Assembly: GCA_029782025.1 (NCBI GenBank)
Contig: JAKOVR010000062.1
Location: 1 to 45,383, forward strand
DNA length: 45,383 nucleotides
Direction: 5' to 3'
Source of the DNA: Actinomycetes bacterium
Lineage (GTDB): Bacteria; Actinomycetota; Acidimicrobiia; Acidimicrobiales; Acidimicrobilacustridaceae
Position 1 is the stretch's first letter, and every line of letters begins with the position of its first letter. The notes under the pieces are model-generated. The model ran no database searches. It saw only the letters and a list, made by a program, of their open reading frames with translations, and was not told where the DNA came from. This document shows, piece by piece, positions 21,660-30,776 of this stretch. Both the position numbers and the translations under genes were made by a program.

Positions 21660-24286
21660 GGGGCGCTCCCGGCCGCTCCCCCGAGCTCGGAGGAGAGGGA
21701 GACCACGCCCCGGAACAGCGCACCCGCCGCCTCCCGGGCCGCCTGCCGGGTGGTGCGGTCGGGCGTGCTGTCGGCGATCTGGCGGAGCAGGTCGACGAGC
21801 TGCTTGACGTTGCGCACGAAGTCGCCGGGCGAGAGGTCCTCGTCCTCGAGGACCCGTTCCAGCGGCATGCCGCTGGCCCAGGCGTGGGCGAGGCCGAAGA
21901 ACGTGGGATCGGGCTCCCGGGTGAGGGGCAGGTCGACCTGCTCCTCGTCGGCGTTGAGGTCGCGGGCCAGCCGGGTCAGCGCGTCCACCCGCTGGCGGCA
22001 GACCGGGGTCGGGTACCACGGGGGTTCCGGGGGCAGCGGGCTCCGGTGCTCGTAAGTGAGGCAGGACACGACGCCGGCCAGCTCCGCCGGGGTGAGGTCG
22101 TCGAAGAGCCCCTCGGCCAGTCCCTCGGCCACGAGCAGGTCGCACTCGTGGAACACGCCGGCCAGGAGCCGGCCCCGGTCGGTCAGGGCCCAGCCGTCGA
22201 GGTGGCCCCACGCCTCGAGGAGCCGCAGCACGGTCTCGAACTGGGCGGCGAGGGAGTCGGTGTGCCGCTCCATCTGCCGGCGCAGGTCGGCGAGCTCGCG
22301 CTCGGTCGCCCGCGCCCGCTTGGCCGCCCGCACGTGGCGCGGCAGGTCCGGGCAGGCGAGGAGCGCGGCGAAGGCGTCGAGCCCCGCGGCGTCGGGGCTT
22401 CCGGCGGTCGGGCCGCCCCCGGTGTCGCCCCCGCCGGGGGCCGGGAGCCGGACCCGGTGGAGGAGCTCGGCCACTCGGCGCTGGAAGGCGGGGGCGTGGG
22501 GGGTGTACGGCGTGGGGAGGTCGATGGTGCTGATCACGGCGGGCGGGACGTCGAAGTCGGCGGCCCCGAGGTTGTGCACCCGGCCGTTGGCGGCGACGAT
22601 CCGGAGGCGCACCGACGTGCCCCGCCGCTCGGACACCGACAGCACCACGCCGGGCCGGGCCCCGCGGTGATCGGGCAGGTGGACCACGTGGCCGGGCCGC
22701 AGCATCCGCAGGGCGCGATCCAGAGCGGCGTGCTCGGCCTCCCGGGCCCGCCGGTGCGCGGCGTCGATCTCGTCGCGCACCGCGAGGTAGGCCAGGACGT
22801 CGCCGTGCTCGCACGCGGCGGCGGCCCGCAGCTCCTCGCACCCTTCTTCCCGACGGGACAGGCGGGCCTGGAGGCGCACGACGGCGCCGTCGGCCTGGAA
22901 CTGGGCGAAGGAGAGGTTCAGCAGCCGGCGGGCGTCGTCAGGCGAGCAGCGCCGCACCAGGTTGGCGGCCATGTTGTAGGTGGGCCGGAAGGCCGAGCGG
23001 AGGTGGAACTCGGTGCTCCCGGCCAGCGCGGCGGTGTCGGCGAAGCTGGTCCAGGGCGACCACAGGACGACCGCGGTCCCGTGCTCGTCGATCCCACGTC
23101 GCCCGGCCCGTCCGGCCAGCTGGGTGTACTGGCTGGGGGTGAGGAACTCGTGGCGCTCGCCGGTGAACTTGGTGAGCTTCTCGATCACCACGCTGCGGGC
23201 CGGCATGTTGATGCCGAGGGCGAGGGTCTCGGTGGCGAAGACCAGCTTGACCAGGCCCTCCACGAAGCAGGCCTCGACGGCCTCCTTGAACGGCGGGACC
23301 AGGCCGGCGTGGTGGGCGGCGATGCCTTGTTCCAGCCCGTGGGCCCAGCGGTCGGCGCCGAGGAGGGCCAGGTCGTCGGGCGGGAGGCCACCGACGTGGT
23401 CCTCGACGATGCGGCCGATCCGCCGGCGCTCGTCCTCGGTCGTGAGGCTCAACCCGTCGCGGAGGCACGACGCCACCGCCTCGTCGCAGCCGTTCCGGCT
23501 GAACACGAACACGATGGCGGGGAGCAGCGAGTGTTCGATGAGCAGCTCCGCCACCTCGGTGCGGGAGGGGGTGGAGAAGCGCCGCCGGCGTCGGCCCGGC
23601 GGGGCGGCGCCGCGCTGGACGTCGAAGCGCTCCCCGAACGGGTTGGGGTGCCCGTCGACGAGCAACGGGACGAGCTGGAGCACCTCGGCGGAGGCGTCGG
23701 CGGCGAGGAAGAGGTGGTCGAGGGTCACCGGCCGCCGGGTCTCGACCACGAGCTCGGTCGGGCCCCGCACCGCGGCCACCCAGTCGGCCAGCTCCCCGGC
23801 GTTGGAGACCGTGGCCGAGAGGCACACCAGCCGCACCCACGGCGGGAGGTGGATGATCACCTCTTCCCAGACCGGCCCGCGGTAGGTGTCCTGGAGGAAG
23901 TGGACCTCGTCGAGCACGACGTAGCGCAAGTCGGTCAGGGCCTGGGTGCCGGCGTAGATCATGTTGCGCAGCACCTCGGTGGTCATCACCACCACCGCGG
24001 CGTCGGGGTTCACCGCGTTGTCGCCGGTGAGCAGGCCCACGCGGTCGGGCCCGTGGGTACGGGCCAGATCGTGGTACTTCTGGTTGGAGAGGGCCTTGAT
24101 CGGCGTGGTGTAGAAGACCCGCTGCCCCTGGGCCAGCGCCAGCTCCACCGCGTGCTCGGCCACGACGGTCTTCCCCGACCCGGTGGGGGCGGCCACCACC
24201 ACCGATGCGTTGCGGCCCAGCGCGGCGATGGCGTCGGTCTGGAACGGGTCGAGCTCGAACGCCGCAGGTCCGGCGGGGGTGGTCAC
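21656..24286 (-). CDS. helY: HelY-type superfamily 2 (Ski2-like) DEVH-box helicase
   Basis: 876 residues. Motif I is APTGSGKT (about residue 34), motif II DEVH (about 131), motif III LSATVSN and motif VI QLAGRAGRRG; IKALSNQKYHDL and ETLALGINMPARSVV are typical of Ski2/Mtr4-like RNA helicases. The C-terminal part carries an arch-like or DSHCT-type helical domain (LTPAELAGVVSCLTYEHRS, DLSPGDFVRNVKQLVDLLRQI). ATP-driven unwinding of RNA or RNA-DNA is expected. GTG 24286 overlaps the tatC stop (GTGA 24283-24286). The order tatA/B-tatC-helY beside paf genes matches mycobacteria and other actinobacteria, supporting the name. Confidence 0.88.
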   Translation of the reverse strand: MTTPAGPAAFELDPFQTDAIAALGRNASVVVAAPTGSGKTVVAEHAVELALAQGQRVFYTTPIKALSNQKYHDLARTHGPDRVGLLTGDNAVNPDAAVVVMTTEVLRNMIYAGTQALTDLRYVVLDEVHFLQDTYRGPVWEEVIIHLPPWVRLVCLSATVSNAGELADWVAAVRGPTELVVETRRPVTLDHLFLAADASAEVLQLVPLLVDGHPNPFGERFDVQRGAAPPGRRRRRFSTPSRTEVAELLIEHSLLPAIVFVFSRNGCDEAVASCLRDGLSLTTEDERRRIGRIVEDHVGGLPPDDLALLGADRWAHGLEQGIAAHHAGLVPPFKEAVEACFVEGLVKLVFATETLALGINMPARSVVIEKLTKFTGERHEFLTPSQYTQLAGRAGRRGIDEHGTAVVLWSPWTSFADTAALAGSTEFHLRSAFRPTYNMAANLVRRCSPDDARRLLNLSFAQFQADGAVVRLQARLSRREEGCEELRAAAACEHGDVLAYLAVRDEIDAAHRRAREAEHAALDRALRMLRPGHVVHLPDHRGARPGVVLSVSERRGTSVRLRIVAANGRVHNLGAADFDVPPAVISTIDLPTPYTPHAPAFQRRVAELLHRVRLPAPGGGDTGGGPTAGSPDAAGLDAFAALLACPDLPRHVRAAKRARATERELADLRRQMERHTDSLAAQFETVLRLLEAWGHLDGWALTDRGRLLAGVFHECDLLVAEGLAEGLFDDLTPAELAGVVSCLTYEHRSPLPPEPPWYPTPVCRQRVDALTRLARDLNADEEQVDLPLTREPDPTFFGLAHAWASGMPLERVLEDEDLSPGDFVRNVKQLVDLLRQIADSTPDRTTRQAAREAAGALFRGVVSLSSELGGAAGSAP

Positions 24287-25050
24287 GCCGCGGCGGCGGC
24301 GCGGCGGCGCCTGCGGGTGAGGATCCAGCCGATGAGGATGGAGCACTCGTAGAACACGTACATCGGGGCCCCGAGGGCAGCCATGCTGATCGGATCGCCG
24401 CTGGGCGTGATCACGGCGGCGACGATGGCGATGACGACGACGGCCTGACGGCGCCAGCCGGCCAGACGGCGGGGCGTGAGCACGCCGGCGATCTGCAGAG
24501 CCACGAGGAGCACCGGGAACTCGAACCCGGCACCGAACGCGATCATCATGAACGCGATGAGCTTGACGTACTCCTCGGGCTTGTAGAACTGCTCGAAGTC
24601 CATGCCGGCGACGGAGATCAGCCACGTCAGGGCGGGGTTCAGCGTGATGTAGGCGATGAACGACCCGAACAGGAAGAGGAAGAGCGAGCTGACGACGAAC
24701 GGGACGGCGTAGCGCTTCTCGTGCGGGTAGAGCCCGGGGGTCACGAAGCGCCACACCTGCCAGAGGATGACCGGCATCCCGATGACCAACCCCCCGTACA
24801 TGCAGACCTGGAGGCGCAGCGCGAAACCGGCGGTGGGGCTGTCGAGCACCAGCTTGGCGTTGGGCGCGACGTCCTTGAGGGGATCGACGAGGAACCGGAA
24901 GAGCCGTTCGTAGACGATCCAGGTGATCACCATGCCGGCCACGAACGCCTCGAGGCACCGAAGGATGCGTTTCCGCAGCTCGGCCAGGTGCTCCCAGATG
25001 GTCATGCGCCCTGCGTCGAGGGTCGCGTCGCGCTCGGACACGTCGGCCAT
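24283..25050 (-). CDS. tatC: Sec-independent protein translocase subunit TatC
   Basis: 255 residues with six predicted membrane segments. Signature sequences: TIWEHLAELRKRILRCL at the start (the HLxELRxR motif that recognises twin-arginine signals), GFALRLQVCMYGGLVIGMPVILWQVWRFVTPGLYPHEK, and FGAGFEFPVLLVAL. TatC is the receptor for folded Tat substrates in the cytoplasmic membrane; the carotenoid oxygenase in this window is a plausible client. The gene is three bases from tatA/B and overlaps helY. Confidence 0.95.
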   Translation of the reverse strand: MADVSERDATLDAGRMTIWEHLAELRKRILRCLEAFVAGMVITWIVYERLFRFLVDPLKDVAPNAKLVLDSPTAGFALRLQVCMYGGLVIGMPVILWQVWRFVTPGLYPHEKRYAVPFVVSSLFLFLFGSFIAYITLNPALTWLISVAGMDFEQFYKPEEYVKLIAFMMIAFGAGFEFPVLLVALQIAGVLTPRRLAGWRRQAVVVIAIVAAVITPSGDPISMAALGAPMYVFYECSILIGWILTRRRRRAAAAA

Positions 25051-25053
25051 GGG

Positions 25054-25365
25054 TCAGGCGGCGGGGGACGATCCGTCGGCCGCGGGCCCGGCGGGCGGCG
25101 TGGGCGCAGGGGTCGGGTTCGACGCCCGGACGTCGCTCTCGAGGGGCGGCAGGGATGGACCGGCCCCACCGGCGATGATGTCGCGCTTGATCTGGTCGAT
25201 GTTCATGGCGCTGCGGACCTCGTTCTGGAACCCGCTCGACATGCGTCGCACCTCGCCCACGAAGCGACCGGCCTTGCGCATGGCGTCGGGGAGCTTGTCG
25301 GGGCCGAGCACGACGAGGGCGAGCACCATGATCAGCAGCAGCTCGCCGGCACCGACGTTGAACAT
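25054..25365 (-). CDS. tatA/tatB: Twin-arginine translocase TatA/TatB subunit (TatB-like)
   Basis: 103 residues: one N-terminal membrane segment (GELLLIMVLALVVLGP), the hinge LGPDKLPDAMRKAGRF, an amphipathic helix to about residue 60, then a Pro/Ala-rich tail. The Glu near residue 8 and the LGP hinge look more like TatB than TatA. It works with TatC to export folded proteins. ATG 25365 is preceded by TACACT (25377-25372) six bases upstream, so the transcript is probably leaderless and starts the tat-helY unit. Confidence 0.9.
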   Translation of the reverse strand: MFNVGAGELLLIMVLALVVLGPDKLPDAMRKAGRFVGEVRRMSSGFQNEVRSAMNIDQIKRDIIAGGAGPSLPPLESDVRASNPTPAPTPPAGPAADGSSPAA

Positions 25366-25371
25366 GGGCCG

Positions 25372-25377
25372 AGTGTA
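25372..25377 (-). promoter_or_regulatory. -10 box TACACT of a likely leaderless transcript
   Basis: On the minus strand TACACT ends six bases before ATG 25365, downstream of the strong hairpin at 25441-25474. Confidence 0.5.
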
Positions 25378-25440
25378 GTGGCGCGCCCAGACCGCTCGGC
25401 CATCGCCCGCCGGCCCGTCCGGCCGCCCCGAGCCCCGACG

Positions 25441-25474
25441 CGACACCGCCGCCCCCGGGAGGGCGGCGGTGTCG
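25441..25474 (-). terminator. Strong 14-bp hairpin, likely terminator of the zinc-ribbon gene
   Basis: cgacaccgccgccc (25441-25454) pairs without mismatch with gggcggcggtgtcg (25461-25474) around a 6-base loop. It starts 18 bases past the zinc-ribbon stop and separates that gene from the tat promoter. No U-tract, so of the hairpin-only type often proposed for actinobacteria. Confidence 0.65.
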
Positions 25475-25492
25475 ATCGAACGGATGAGCCGG

Positions 25493-25828
25493 TCAGGACC
25501 TGGTGAGCGAGTCGAGCGCCTCGGCCAACCGACCCTCGTCGTTGAGGAGATCGTGGAAGTCGAGCAGGTCGTCGTGGCTGAACGGTTCCCCGTCGTTCTT
25601 GGGCTCCCGCAACTCGAGCGGCGGGCTCCACGTGCTGTAGGCCACGCCCGAGGCGACCAGGAGGTCGACGGTGCGGGGCTCGGCCGGCTTCACCACCGAC
25701 ATCGTGCACACGGGGCAACGGAAGAGGTACGTCCCCTGGTTGTCGGCGGTGCAGACGCGAACGCTCACGTCGGCCGTGGTGAGCTCCACATCTCCGCAAT
25801 CTGGGCAGCTGGCCCGGATGGTCGCCAT
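25493..25828 (-). CDS. Small zinc-ribbon protein
   Basis: 111 residues. RASCPDCGD near residue 7 and FRCPVCTMS near 37 form a CxxC...CxxC zinc ribbon. The remainder (TVDLLVASGVAYSTWSPPLE, then DLLDFHDLLNDEGRLAEALDSL) ends in an acidic helix. Function unknown; an accessory to transcription or a small scaffolding protein is possible. ATG 25828 is chosen because an ideal AAGGAGGG ribosome site precedes it by seven bases; ATG 25849 in frame lies before that site. It is transcribed alone, between the terminator hairpin and the divergent phosphodiesterase gene. Confidence 0.75.
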   Translation of the reverse strand: MATIRASCPDCGDVELTTADVSVRVCTADNQGTYLFRCPVCTMSVVKPAEPRTVDLLVASGVAYSTWSPPLELREPKNDGEPFSHDDLLDFHDLLNDEGRLAEALDSLTRS

Positions 25829-26011
25829 CGGGTCCCTCCTTGGTTGCATCCAAGGCTTACTTCGGACCGCATCCGGCCCCGCTTTCTAGGCCATGTGGCT
25901 CATTTCCGCAGGTCGCGGCCTCGCGCCCGGGTCGTTCGGCCCATGCGGGCGCCCCGCCGGGCGGTCGTGGCGATGGCGGCCCCGCCGATCCGGCCTGGCA
26001 GGATGGCACCC

Positions 26012-26731
26012 GTGCCGCCCCGACTCGAACCGCTGCGGCGCCCCCCGATCGGCTTCGCCCACCGGGGGGCGCGGGCCCACGCCCCCGAGAACACCATCCC
26101 CGCCTTCGAGCTGGCCCTGAAGCTGGGGGCGACGGGGCTCGAGAGCGACGTCTGGCGCACGGCCGACGGCCAGGTCGTGCTCGACCACGACGGCGTGGTC
26201 GGCGGCCGGCTCCGCCGGCGACGCATCGCCGAGCTCGACCGGGCCCACCTGCCGGAGCACATGCCGCTCCTGGGCGACCTCTACGACGCCTGCGGGAGCG
26301 ACTTCGAGCTCTCCCTCGATCTGAAGGACGAGGCCGCCGCGGCCGAGGTGATCGCCACGGCCCGGGACCGCGGCGGCGAGACCGAGGCACGGCTGTGGCT
26401 GTGCCACGACGACCTCGACACCCTCGCCGCCATCCGCCCCCTGTCGGCGACCGCCCACCTCGTGCACTCCACCCGGGTGCGCGATCTGGGGATGCTCCCC
26501 GAGCAGCACGCGGCCCGGCTGCAGGCGCTCGGCGTCGATGCCGTGAACCTCCACCACAGCGAGTGGACGGGCGGTTCGATGACGCTCTACCACCGGTTCG
26601 GGATCCTGGCCTTCGGGTGGGACGCCCAGTTCGAGCGGGTGCTCGACCACCTGCTCGACGGCGGCGCCGACGGGGTCTTCTCCGATCACGTCGACCGGAT
26701 GGTGGACGCCATCGGCCGGTTCCACGGGTGA
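26012..26731 (+). CDS. Glycerophosphodiester phosphodiesterase
   Basis: 239 residues of the GDPD TIM barrel. FAHRGARAHAPENTIPAF gives the catalytic HRG and metal-site PENT, then GLESDVWRTADGQVVLDHD supplies the Glu-x-Asp metal ligands and the general-acid His region, and the C-terminus has FGWDAQ and DGVFSDHVDRM. It should hydrolyse glycerophosphodiesters to glycerol-3-phosphate and an alcohol; no signal peptide, so cytosolic. GTG 26012 is preferred (caggat seven bases upstream, no Shine-Dalgarno); ATG 26003 is a close alternative. It is the only plus-strand gene inside the long minus-strand block. Confidence 0.88.
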   Translation: MPPRLEPLRRPPIGFAHRGARAHAPENTIPAFELALKLGATGLESDVWRTADGQVVLDHDGVVGGRLRRRRIAELDRAHLPEHMPLLGDLYDACGSDFELSLDLKDEAAAAEVIATARDRGGETEARLWLCHDDLDTLAAIRPLSATAHLVHSTRVRDLGMLPEQHAARLQALGVDAVNLHHSEWTGGSMTLYHRFGILAFGWDAQFERVLDHLLDGGADGVFSDHVDRMVDAIGRFHG

Positions 26732-26745
26732 GCCCGGCGCCGGGC
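26732..26745. terminator. Palindromic hairpin between convergent GDPD and lepB genes
   Basis: gcccggcgccgggc is a perfect 14-base palindrome immediately after the phosphodiesterase stop and six bases before the lepB stop; possible bidirectional terminator. Confidence 0.35.
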
Positions 26746-26750
26746 CGACC

Positions 26751-27398
26751 TCAGATCCCGCCGAAGCGACCGAACGGCCAGACCCGCACGAAGGCCCGTC
26801 CCACGATCTCGTCCCCGGTGATGTAGCCGATGAACCGGGAGTCGCGGGAGTTGTCGCGGTTGTCGCCCATCACGAAGTAGCTGTTGGCCGGGACCACGCA
26901 GGGTTTGGCCTGCGTGCAGCGCAGCGCCGACCCGTTGTTGATGGTGACGGACCCGGTCTTCACGTACGGCTCCACCAGCGCCTGGCCGTTGACGACCACC
27001 TTGGAGGCGGCGTCGTCGATGTAGAGCGAGTCGCCAGGGATGCCGATGACCCGCTTGATCAGGTCCTTGCTCTCGGCCAGCTGGCTGTCGGCGTGCTCGA
27101 AGACGACGATGTCGCCCCGGTTGGGACCGTGGAAGTGGTAGCCGACCTTGTCGACGAGCACGCGGTCGTTGATCTCGAGGGTCGGGAGCATGGAGCCGGA
27201 CGGGATCCAGAACGCCTGGGCCACGAAGGCCTTGACGATCAGGGCGATGGCCACCGCACCGACGATCACCACCACCCACTCGATCGCCCCCCGGACCGAG
27301 GAGTGGCGCTCGGGGTGCTTCGGGATCGGGCGCTTGTCGCCGGGGACGTCGCCGGCGACGTCGCCGGTCGCCGCGGTGTCAGGGGGGAGGGTGGTCAC
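26751..27398 (-). CDS. lepB: Signal peptidase I
   Basis: 215 residues, type I signal peptidase. A cytosolic N-terminus of 35 residues is followed by one membrane segment (41-60), then box B WIPSGSMLPTL with catalytic Ser69, box D IKRVIGIPGD with general-base Lys115, and box E VMGDNRDNSRDSR near residue 175. It removes signal peptides from exported proteins at the outer face of the membrane. GTG 27398 was selected because of the gagg site upstream; starts farther upstream add Arg-rich sequence overlapping the spacer. Lies downstream of pafC, 53 bases away, and convergent to GDPD. Confidence 0.93.
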   Translation of the reverse strand: MTTLPPDTAATGDVAGDVPGDKRPIPKHPERHSSVRGAIEWVVVIVGAVAIALIVKAFVAQAFWIPSGSMLPTLEINDRVLVDKVGYHFHGPNRGDIVVFEHADSQLAESKDLIKRVIGIPGDSLYIDDAASKVVVNGQALVEPYVKTGSVTINNGSALRCTQAKPCVVPANSYFVMGDNRDNSRDSRFIGYITGDEIVGRAFVRVWPFGRFGGI

Positions 27399-27451
27399 GG
27401 GCCTACCTCGTCGGGGACCGGCCGAGCGTATCCGATCCGTCGCGCCGACCG

Positions 27452-28396
27452 TCACCCGCGGTAGCGGGCCCGGATGCGCGCCGCCGTGGCCGGGACGTCG
27501 GCCGCGACACCGATCGGATCACGGGTGACCTGCAGGTCGGGTCCGTACTGGAGCAGCAGGCGCAGCAGCCACAGCCGGCTGGCGACGGGCACGGTGGCGC
27601 GCACCCCGCCGTCGGCGGTCTCGGCGATGTCGTCGCACGGGAAGGTCTCGACCAGCCAGCGCAGGTGCGGGGCGACACCGAGCTCCACCCGCGGCGTGGT
27701 GTCGTCGTAGTGGAAGGGACTGACCGCCTCACGGTCGGGGTGCGGGCCGGCCGGTTCGTCGAGGACGCGGACCGAGGCCATCCGGTCGAGCCGGAAGAGG
27801 CGCTCGTCGTCGGCCTGGTGGCACCAGCCCGACAGGTACCACTGCCCCCCCATCGAGGCCAGGTGGAACGGGTCGACCACGCGGGTGCCGTGCTCGTCGC
27901 GACCGGCGGAGTAGTAATCGATCTCCACCTTGCGGCCCTCGCCCAGCGCCCGGCGGAGGGTGTCGAGGACGGCGGCGTCGGCCACCCCCAGCTCCACCCG
28001 GACCGCCTCCGGGACGTCCTGACCGATCGATGTGGCGAGCTTGGCCAGGGCCCGGCGCAGGGGCCCGCCGTCGTCGGGGTCGGCGGCGAGCAGGGCCTGG
28101 CTGGCCGCCACGAGGGTGAGGGCCTGGGCCGGGGTGAGCCGGAGGGGGCGGGTGAACGACAGCGGCATGAAGGCGAAGAGCCGGTCGCCGTCGACGAACA
28201 CGTCGATCACGTCGCCGGGGAGGTACGGCGCGGCGCCCACCCGGCCCAGCGCCTCGATGTCGGCGAGGAGCCGGCGGCGATCCACCCCGAAGCGGGCGCA
28301 CACCTCGTCGACGGGCACGCCGTCGGGACGGGCCCGCAGCCACGGGAGGAGGGTGAGCATCCGCTGCACCCGGGGACCGATCTGGGGACGGGTCAC
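27452..28396 (-). CDS. pafC: WYL-domain transcriptional regulator PafC
   Basis: 314 residues. N-terminal winged-helix-like region (QRMLTLLPWLRARPDGVPVDEVCARFGV DRRRLLADIEAL, about 8-50), a middle helical part, and a WYL domain whose signature is QWYLSGWCHQADDERLFRLDRM, with a C-terminal WCX-type extension. In mycobacteria PafB and PafC act as a heterodimer activating a LexA-independent DNA-damage response. GTG 28396 overlaps the pafB stop (GTGA), so the two are made together, consistent with one complex. Confidence 0.88.
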   Translation of the reverse strand: MTRPQIGPRVQRMLTLLPWLRARPDGVPVDEVCARFGVDRRRLLADIEALGRVGAAPYLPGDVIDVFVDGDRLFAFMPLSFTRPLRLTPAQALTLVAASQALLAADPDDGGPLRRALAKLATSIGQDVPEAVRVELGVADAAVLDTLRRALGEGRKVEIDYYSAGRDEHGTRVVDPFHLASMGGQWYLSGWCHQADDERLFRLDRMASVRVLDEPAGPHPDREAVSPFHYDDTTPRVELGVAPHLRWLVETFPCDDIAETADGGVRATVPVASRLWLLRLLLQYGPDLQVTRDPIGVAADVPATAARIRARYRG

Positions 28397-29358
28397 GACC
28401 GCTCCCCCGCCGCCCGCTCGTCGAGCCACGCCACCATCGCCGCCCGGACGTCCGGCGGTCCGAGCACCTCGGCGTGCTCGAGGAACCCGAGCACGAAGCC
28501 CCGGAAGGCCGACGGCTCGTTGTAGGCCACGGTGAGCACGACCGACCCGTCGGGCCGCTCGAGGATCGGGGTGGTGGGTGCGACCTGCTGACGGGCCAGG
28601 GTGGCGTAGGCGGCGTCGACGAGCACCTCGGCCTCGACCGGCTCGCCCTCGCCGTAGCGCCACGCCTCGCTCGGCATGGGCGGGACGTCGGACCCGACCG
28701 GCTCGAAGGCACCGGGCTCGCTGCGGACCAGCTGGTCGTCGAGGATCCGATCGATCCGGAAGTGGCGGATGGCGTCGCGCTCGTGGTCGTGGCCGGTGAG
28801 GTACCAGCTGCCCCGCTGGAACTCGAGGCGGTGCGGATCGACGTGGCGCACCCGGGGCTCCCCGTGGCGGGAGCGGTAGGTGAAGGTGATCGTCCGGCGC
28901 TCGGCGATGGCGTCGAGCACGTCGGGGAGCCGTCCGTCGCCGGGGAGCGACGCCAGCGGCGCCTCGGCCTCCTCCGAGCCCTCGTCCATGGGCGCGCCGC
29001 CGAAGGCCCACAGCGCGTCCGTGCCGGCGGCGCCGTCGAAGCGCACGAGGTGCAGGGCGACGTGCAGGGCCGCCAGCTCGTCCGGATCGAGGCCCGGGTC
29101 GCGCAGGAAGTACCGATCCCGACGGAGGCGGTAGCCCACGGTGGGCGGATCGGCGTGCGGGAGCGGCTCGACCTCGATGGGGATCCCCATCTCCCGCAGG
29201 TCGTCCTTGTCTCGCTCGAACATCCGCCGGAAGGCGACGTCGTTCTCGGCGTAGCCGGGGACCCGGTCGCGGATCTCGTCCACCCGCACCGGCCGCTCGG
29301 CCGCGAGGAGCAGCTCGGTCAGGGTGATGAGGCGCTCGAGCTTGTCGATGCTGGCCAC
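28393..29358 (-). CDS. pafB: WYL-domain transcriptional regulator PafB
   Basis: 321 residues. The first 70 residues form the helix-turn-helix (DKLERLITLTELLLAAERPVRV, then FRRMFERDKDDLREMGIPI), followed by the WYL domain with RGSWYLTGHDHERDAIRHFRIDRI. This matches PafB. GTG 29358 lies 11 bases after the pafA stop, so pafA-pafB-pafC is one unit. Family knowledge links PafBC to DNA-damage transcription and, by position, to pupylation. No obvious autoregulatory site is seen. Confidence 0.88.
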   Translation of the reverse strand: MASIDKLERLITLTELLLAAERPVRVDEIRDRVPGYAENDVAFRRMFERDKDDLREMGIPIEVEPLPHADPPTVGYRLRRDRYFLRDPGLDPDELAALHVALHLVRFDGAAGTDALWAFGGAPMDEGSEEAEAPLASLPGDGRLPDVLDAIAERRTITFTYRSRHGEPRVRHVDPHRLEFQRGSWYLTGHDHERDAIRHFRIDRILDDQLVRSEPGAFEPVGSDVPPMPSEAWRYGEGEPVEAEVLVDAAYATLARQQVAPTTPILERPDGSVVLTVAYNEPSAFRGFVLGFLEHAEVLGPPDVRAAMVAWLDERAAGERS

Positions 29359-29369
29359 GGCGCGCCTCG

Positions 29370-30728
29370 TCAGAGCGAAGCGATGAGCTTCTCGACCCGC
29401 TCGTCACGGGCCTTGAACGGGTCCTTGCACAGCACCGTGCGCTGGGCCTGGTCGTTGAGCTTCAGATGCACCCAGTCGACCGTGTAGTCCCGCTTGCGCT
29501 CCTTGGCCCGGCGGATGAACTCGCCCCGCAACCGGGCCCGCGTGGTCTGGGGGGGCGTGTCGACGGCCTCGTCGATCTCCTCGTCGGTGCAGAGCCGCTC
29601 GACCAGCCCCCGGTGCTGCATCTTGTAGAAGACGCCCCGGTCGCGGCTGACGTCGTGGTACTGGAGGTCGAGCAACGACACCCGGGGGTGGCTGAGCGAG
29701 AGATCGTGCTTGGCCCGGTACTCCTCGATCAGGCGGTGCTTGATGACCCAGTCGACCTCACGGTCGAGCTTGAACGGGTCGTTCTCCAGCGTGGTGATGC
29801 AGTGCTCCCACATGGTCAGCGCCTGCTTCTCGAGCGGGTGGAGATCTCGGCGCTCGGCGTAGCGCAGCGCCCGGGTGAGGTACTCGCTCTGGATGTCGAG
29901 CGCGCTGGCTTCGCGGCCGTTGGCCAGCCGCACCCGACGGCGGCAGGTCAGGTCGTGGCTGATCTCCCGGATGGCCCGGATCGGGTTCTCGAGGGTCATG
30001 TCGCGGAGCACCACGGCAGGGTCCTCCAGCATGCGGAGCAGGATGGCGCAGCTGCCCACCTTCAGGAAGGTGCTGTACTCGCTCATGTTGGAGTCGCCCA
30101 CGATCACGTGGAGCCGCCGGTAGCGCTCGGCGTCGGCGTGGGGCTCGTCCCGGGTGTTGATGATCGGGCGGCTGCGGGTGGTGGCGCTGCTGACGCCCTC
30201 CCAGATGTGCTCGGCCCGCTGGCTGATGCAGTACATCGCCCCGCGGGCGGTCTGGAGCACCTTTCCGGCCCCGGCGAAGATCTGGCGGCTGACGAGGAAG
30301 GGGATCAGAGCCTCCGAGTAGTGGCTGAACTCGTCGCGGCGGCTGGTGAGGTAGTTCTCGTGGCAGCCGTAGCTGTTGCCGGCCGAGTCGGTGTTGTTCT
30401 TGAACAGGTAGATCGTCCCCCGGATGCCTTCGTCCCGCAGCCGCTCCTCGGCCCCCGTGAGGAGGGTCTCGAGGATGCGCTCCCCCGCCTTGTCGTGCAC
30501 CACGAGGTCGTGGATCGAATCGCACTCGGGGGTGGCGTACTCGGGATGGGAGCCGACATCGAGATAGAGCCGAGCGCCGTTGGCGAGGAACACGTTGGAG
30601 CTCCGGCCCCACGACACGACCCGCCGGAAGAGGTAGCGGGCCACTTCGTCCGGGCTCAAGCGACGCTGGCCGCGCAGGGTGCAGGTGACGCCGTACTCGT
30701 TCTCGAGGCCGTAGATGCGCCGGTCCAC
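29370..30728 (-). CDS. pafA: Pup-protein ligase PafA
   Basis: 452 residues. [14 protein letters not shown] at the start supplies the glutamine-synthetase-like ATP/Mg site; [74 protein letters not shown] and the C-terminal [20 protein letters not shown] are all PafA/Dop family landmarks. It lacks the long Dop-type N-terminal insertion, so it is the ligase, joining the C-terminal Glu of activated Pup to substrate lysines. GTG 30728 follows TAGCGT by six bases, an internal promoter in the 48-base gap after prcA. Confidence 0.95.
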   Translation of the reverse strand: MDRRIYGLENEYGVTCTLRGQRRLSPDEVARYLFRRVVSWGRSSNVFLANGARLYLDVGSHPEYATPECDSIHDLVVHDKAGERILETLLTGAEERLRDEGIRGTIYLFKNNTDSAGNSYGCHENYLTSRRDEFSHYSEALIPFLVSRQIFAGAGKVLQTARGAMYCISQRAEHIWEGVSSATTRSRPIINTRDEPHADAERYRRLHVIVGDSNMSEYSTFLKVGSCAILLRMLEDPAVVLRDMTLENPIRAIREISHDLTCRRRVRLANGREASALDIQSEYLTRALRYAERRDLHPLEKQALTMWEHCITTLENDPFKLDREVDWVIKHRLIEEYRAKHDLSLSHPRVSLLDLQYHDVSRDRGVFYKMQHRGLVERLCTDEEIDEAVDTPPQTTRARLRGEFIRRAKERKRDYTVDWVHLKLNDQAQRTVLCKDPFKARDERVEKLIASL

Positions 30729-30734
30729 ACCCGC

Positions 30735-30740
30735 ACGCTA
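30735..30740 (-). promoter_or_regulatory. -10 box TAGCGT of a likely leaderless pafA transcript
   Basis: On the minus strand TAGCGT ends six bases before GTG 30728, inside the prcA-pafA gap. Confidence 0.5.
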
Positions 30741-30776
30741 CTGGCGGGTTGCCGGCGCGCGCGCGATGGCCCGCGG

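Noticed and set aside
25469..26002. N-terminal extension of the glycerophosphodiesterase
   Set aside because: The extra 181 codons overlap the zinc-ribbon gene antisense; conserved GDPD sequence starts only after 26012.
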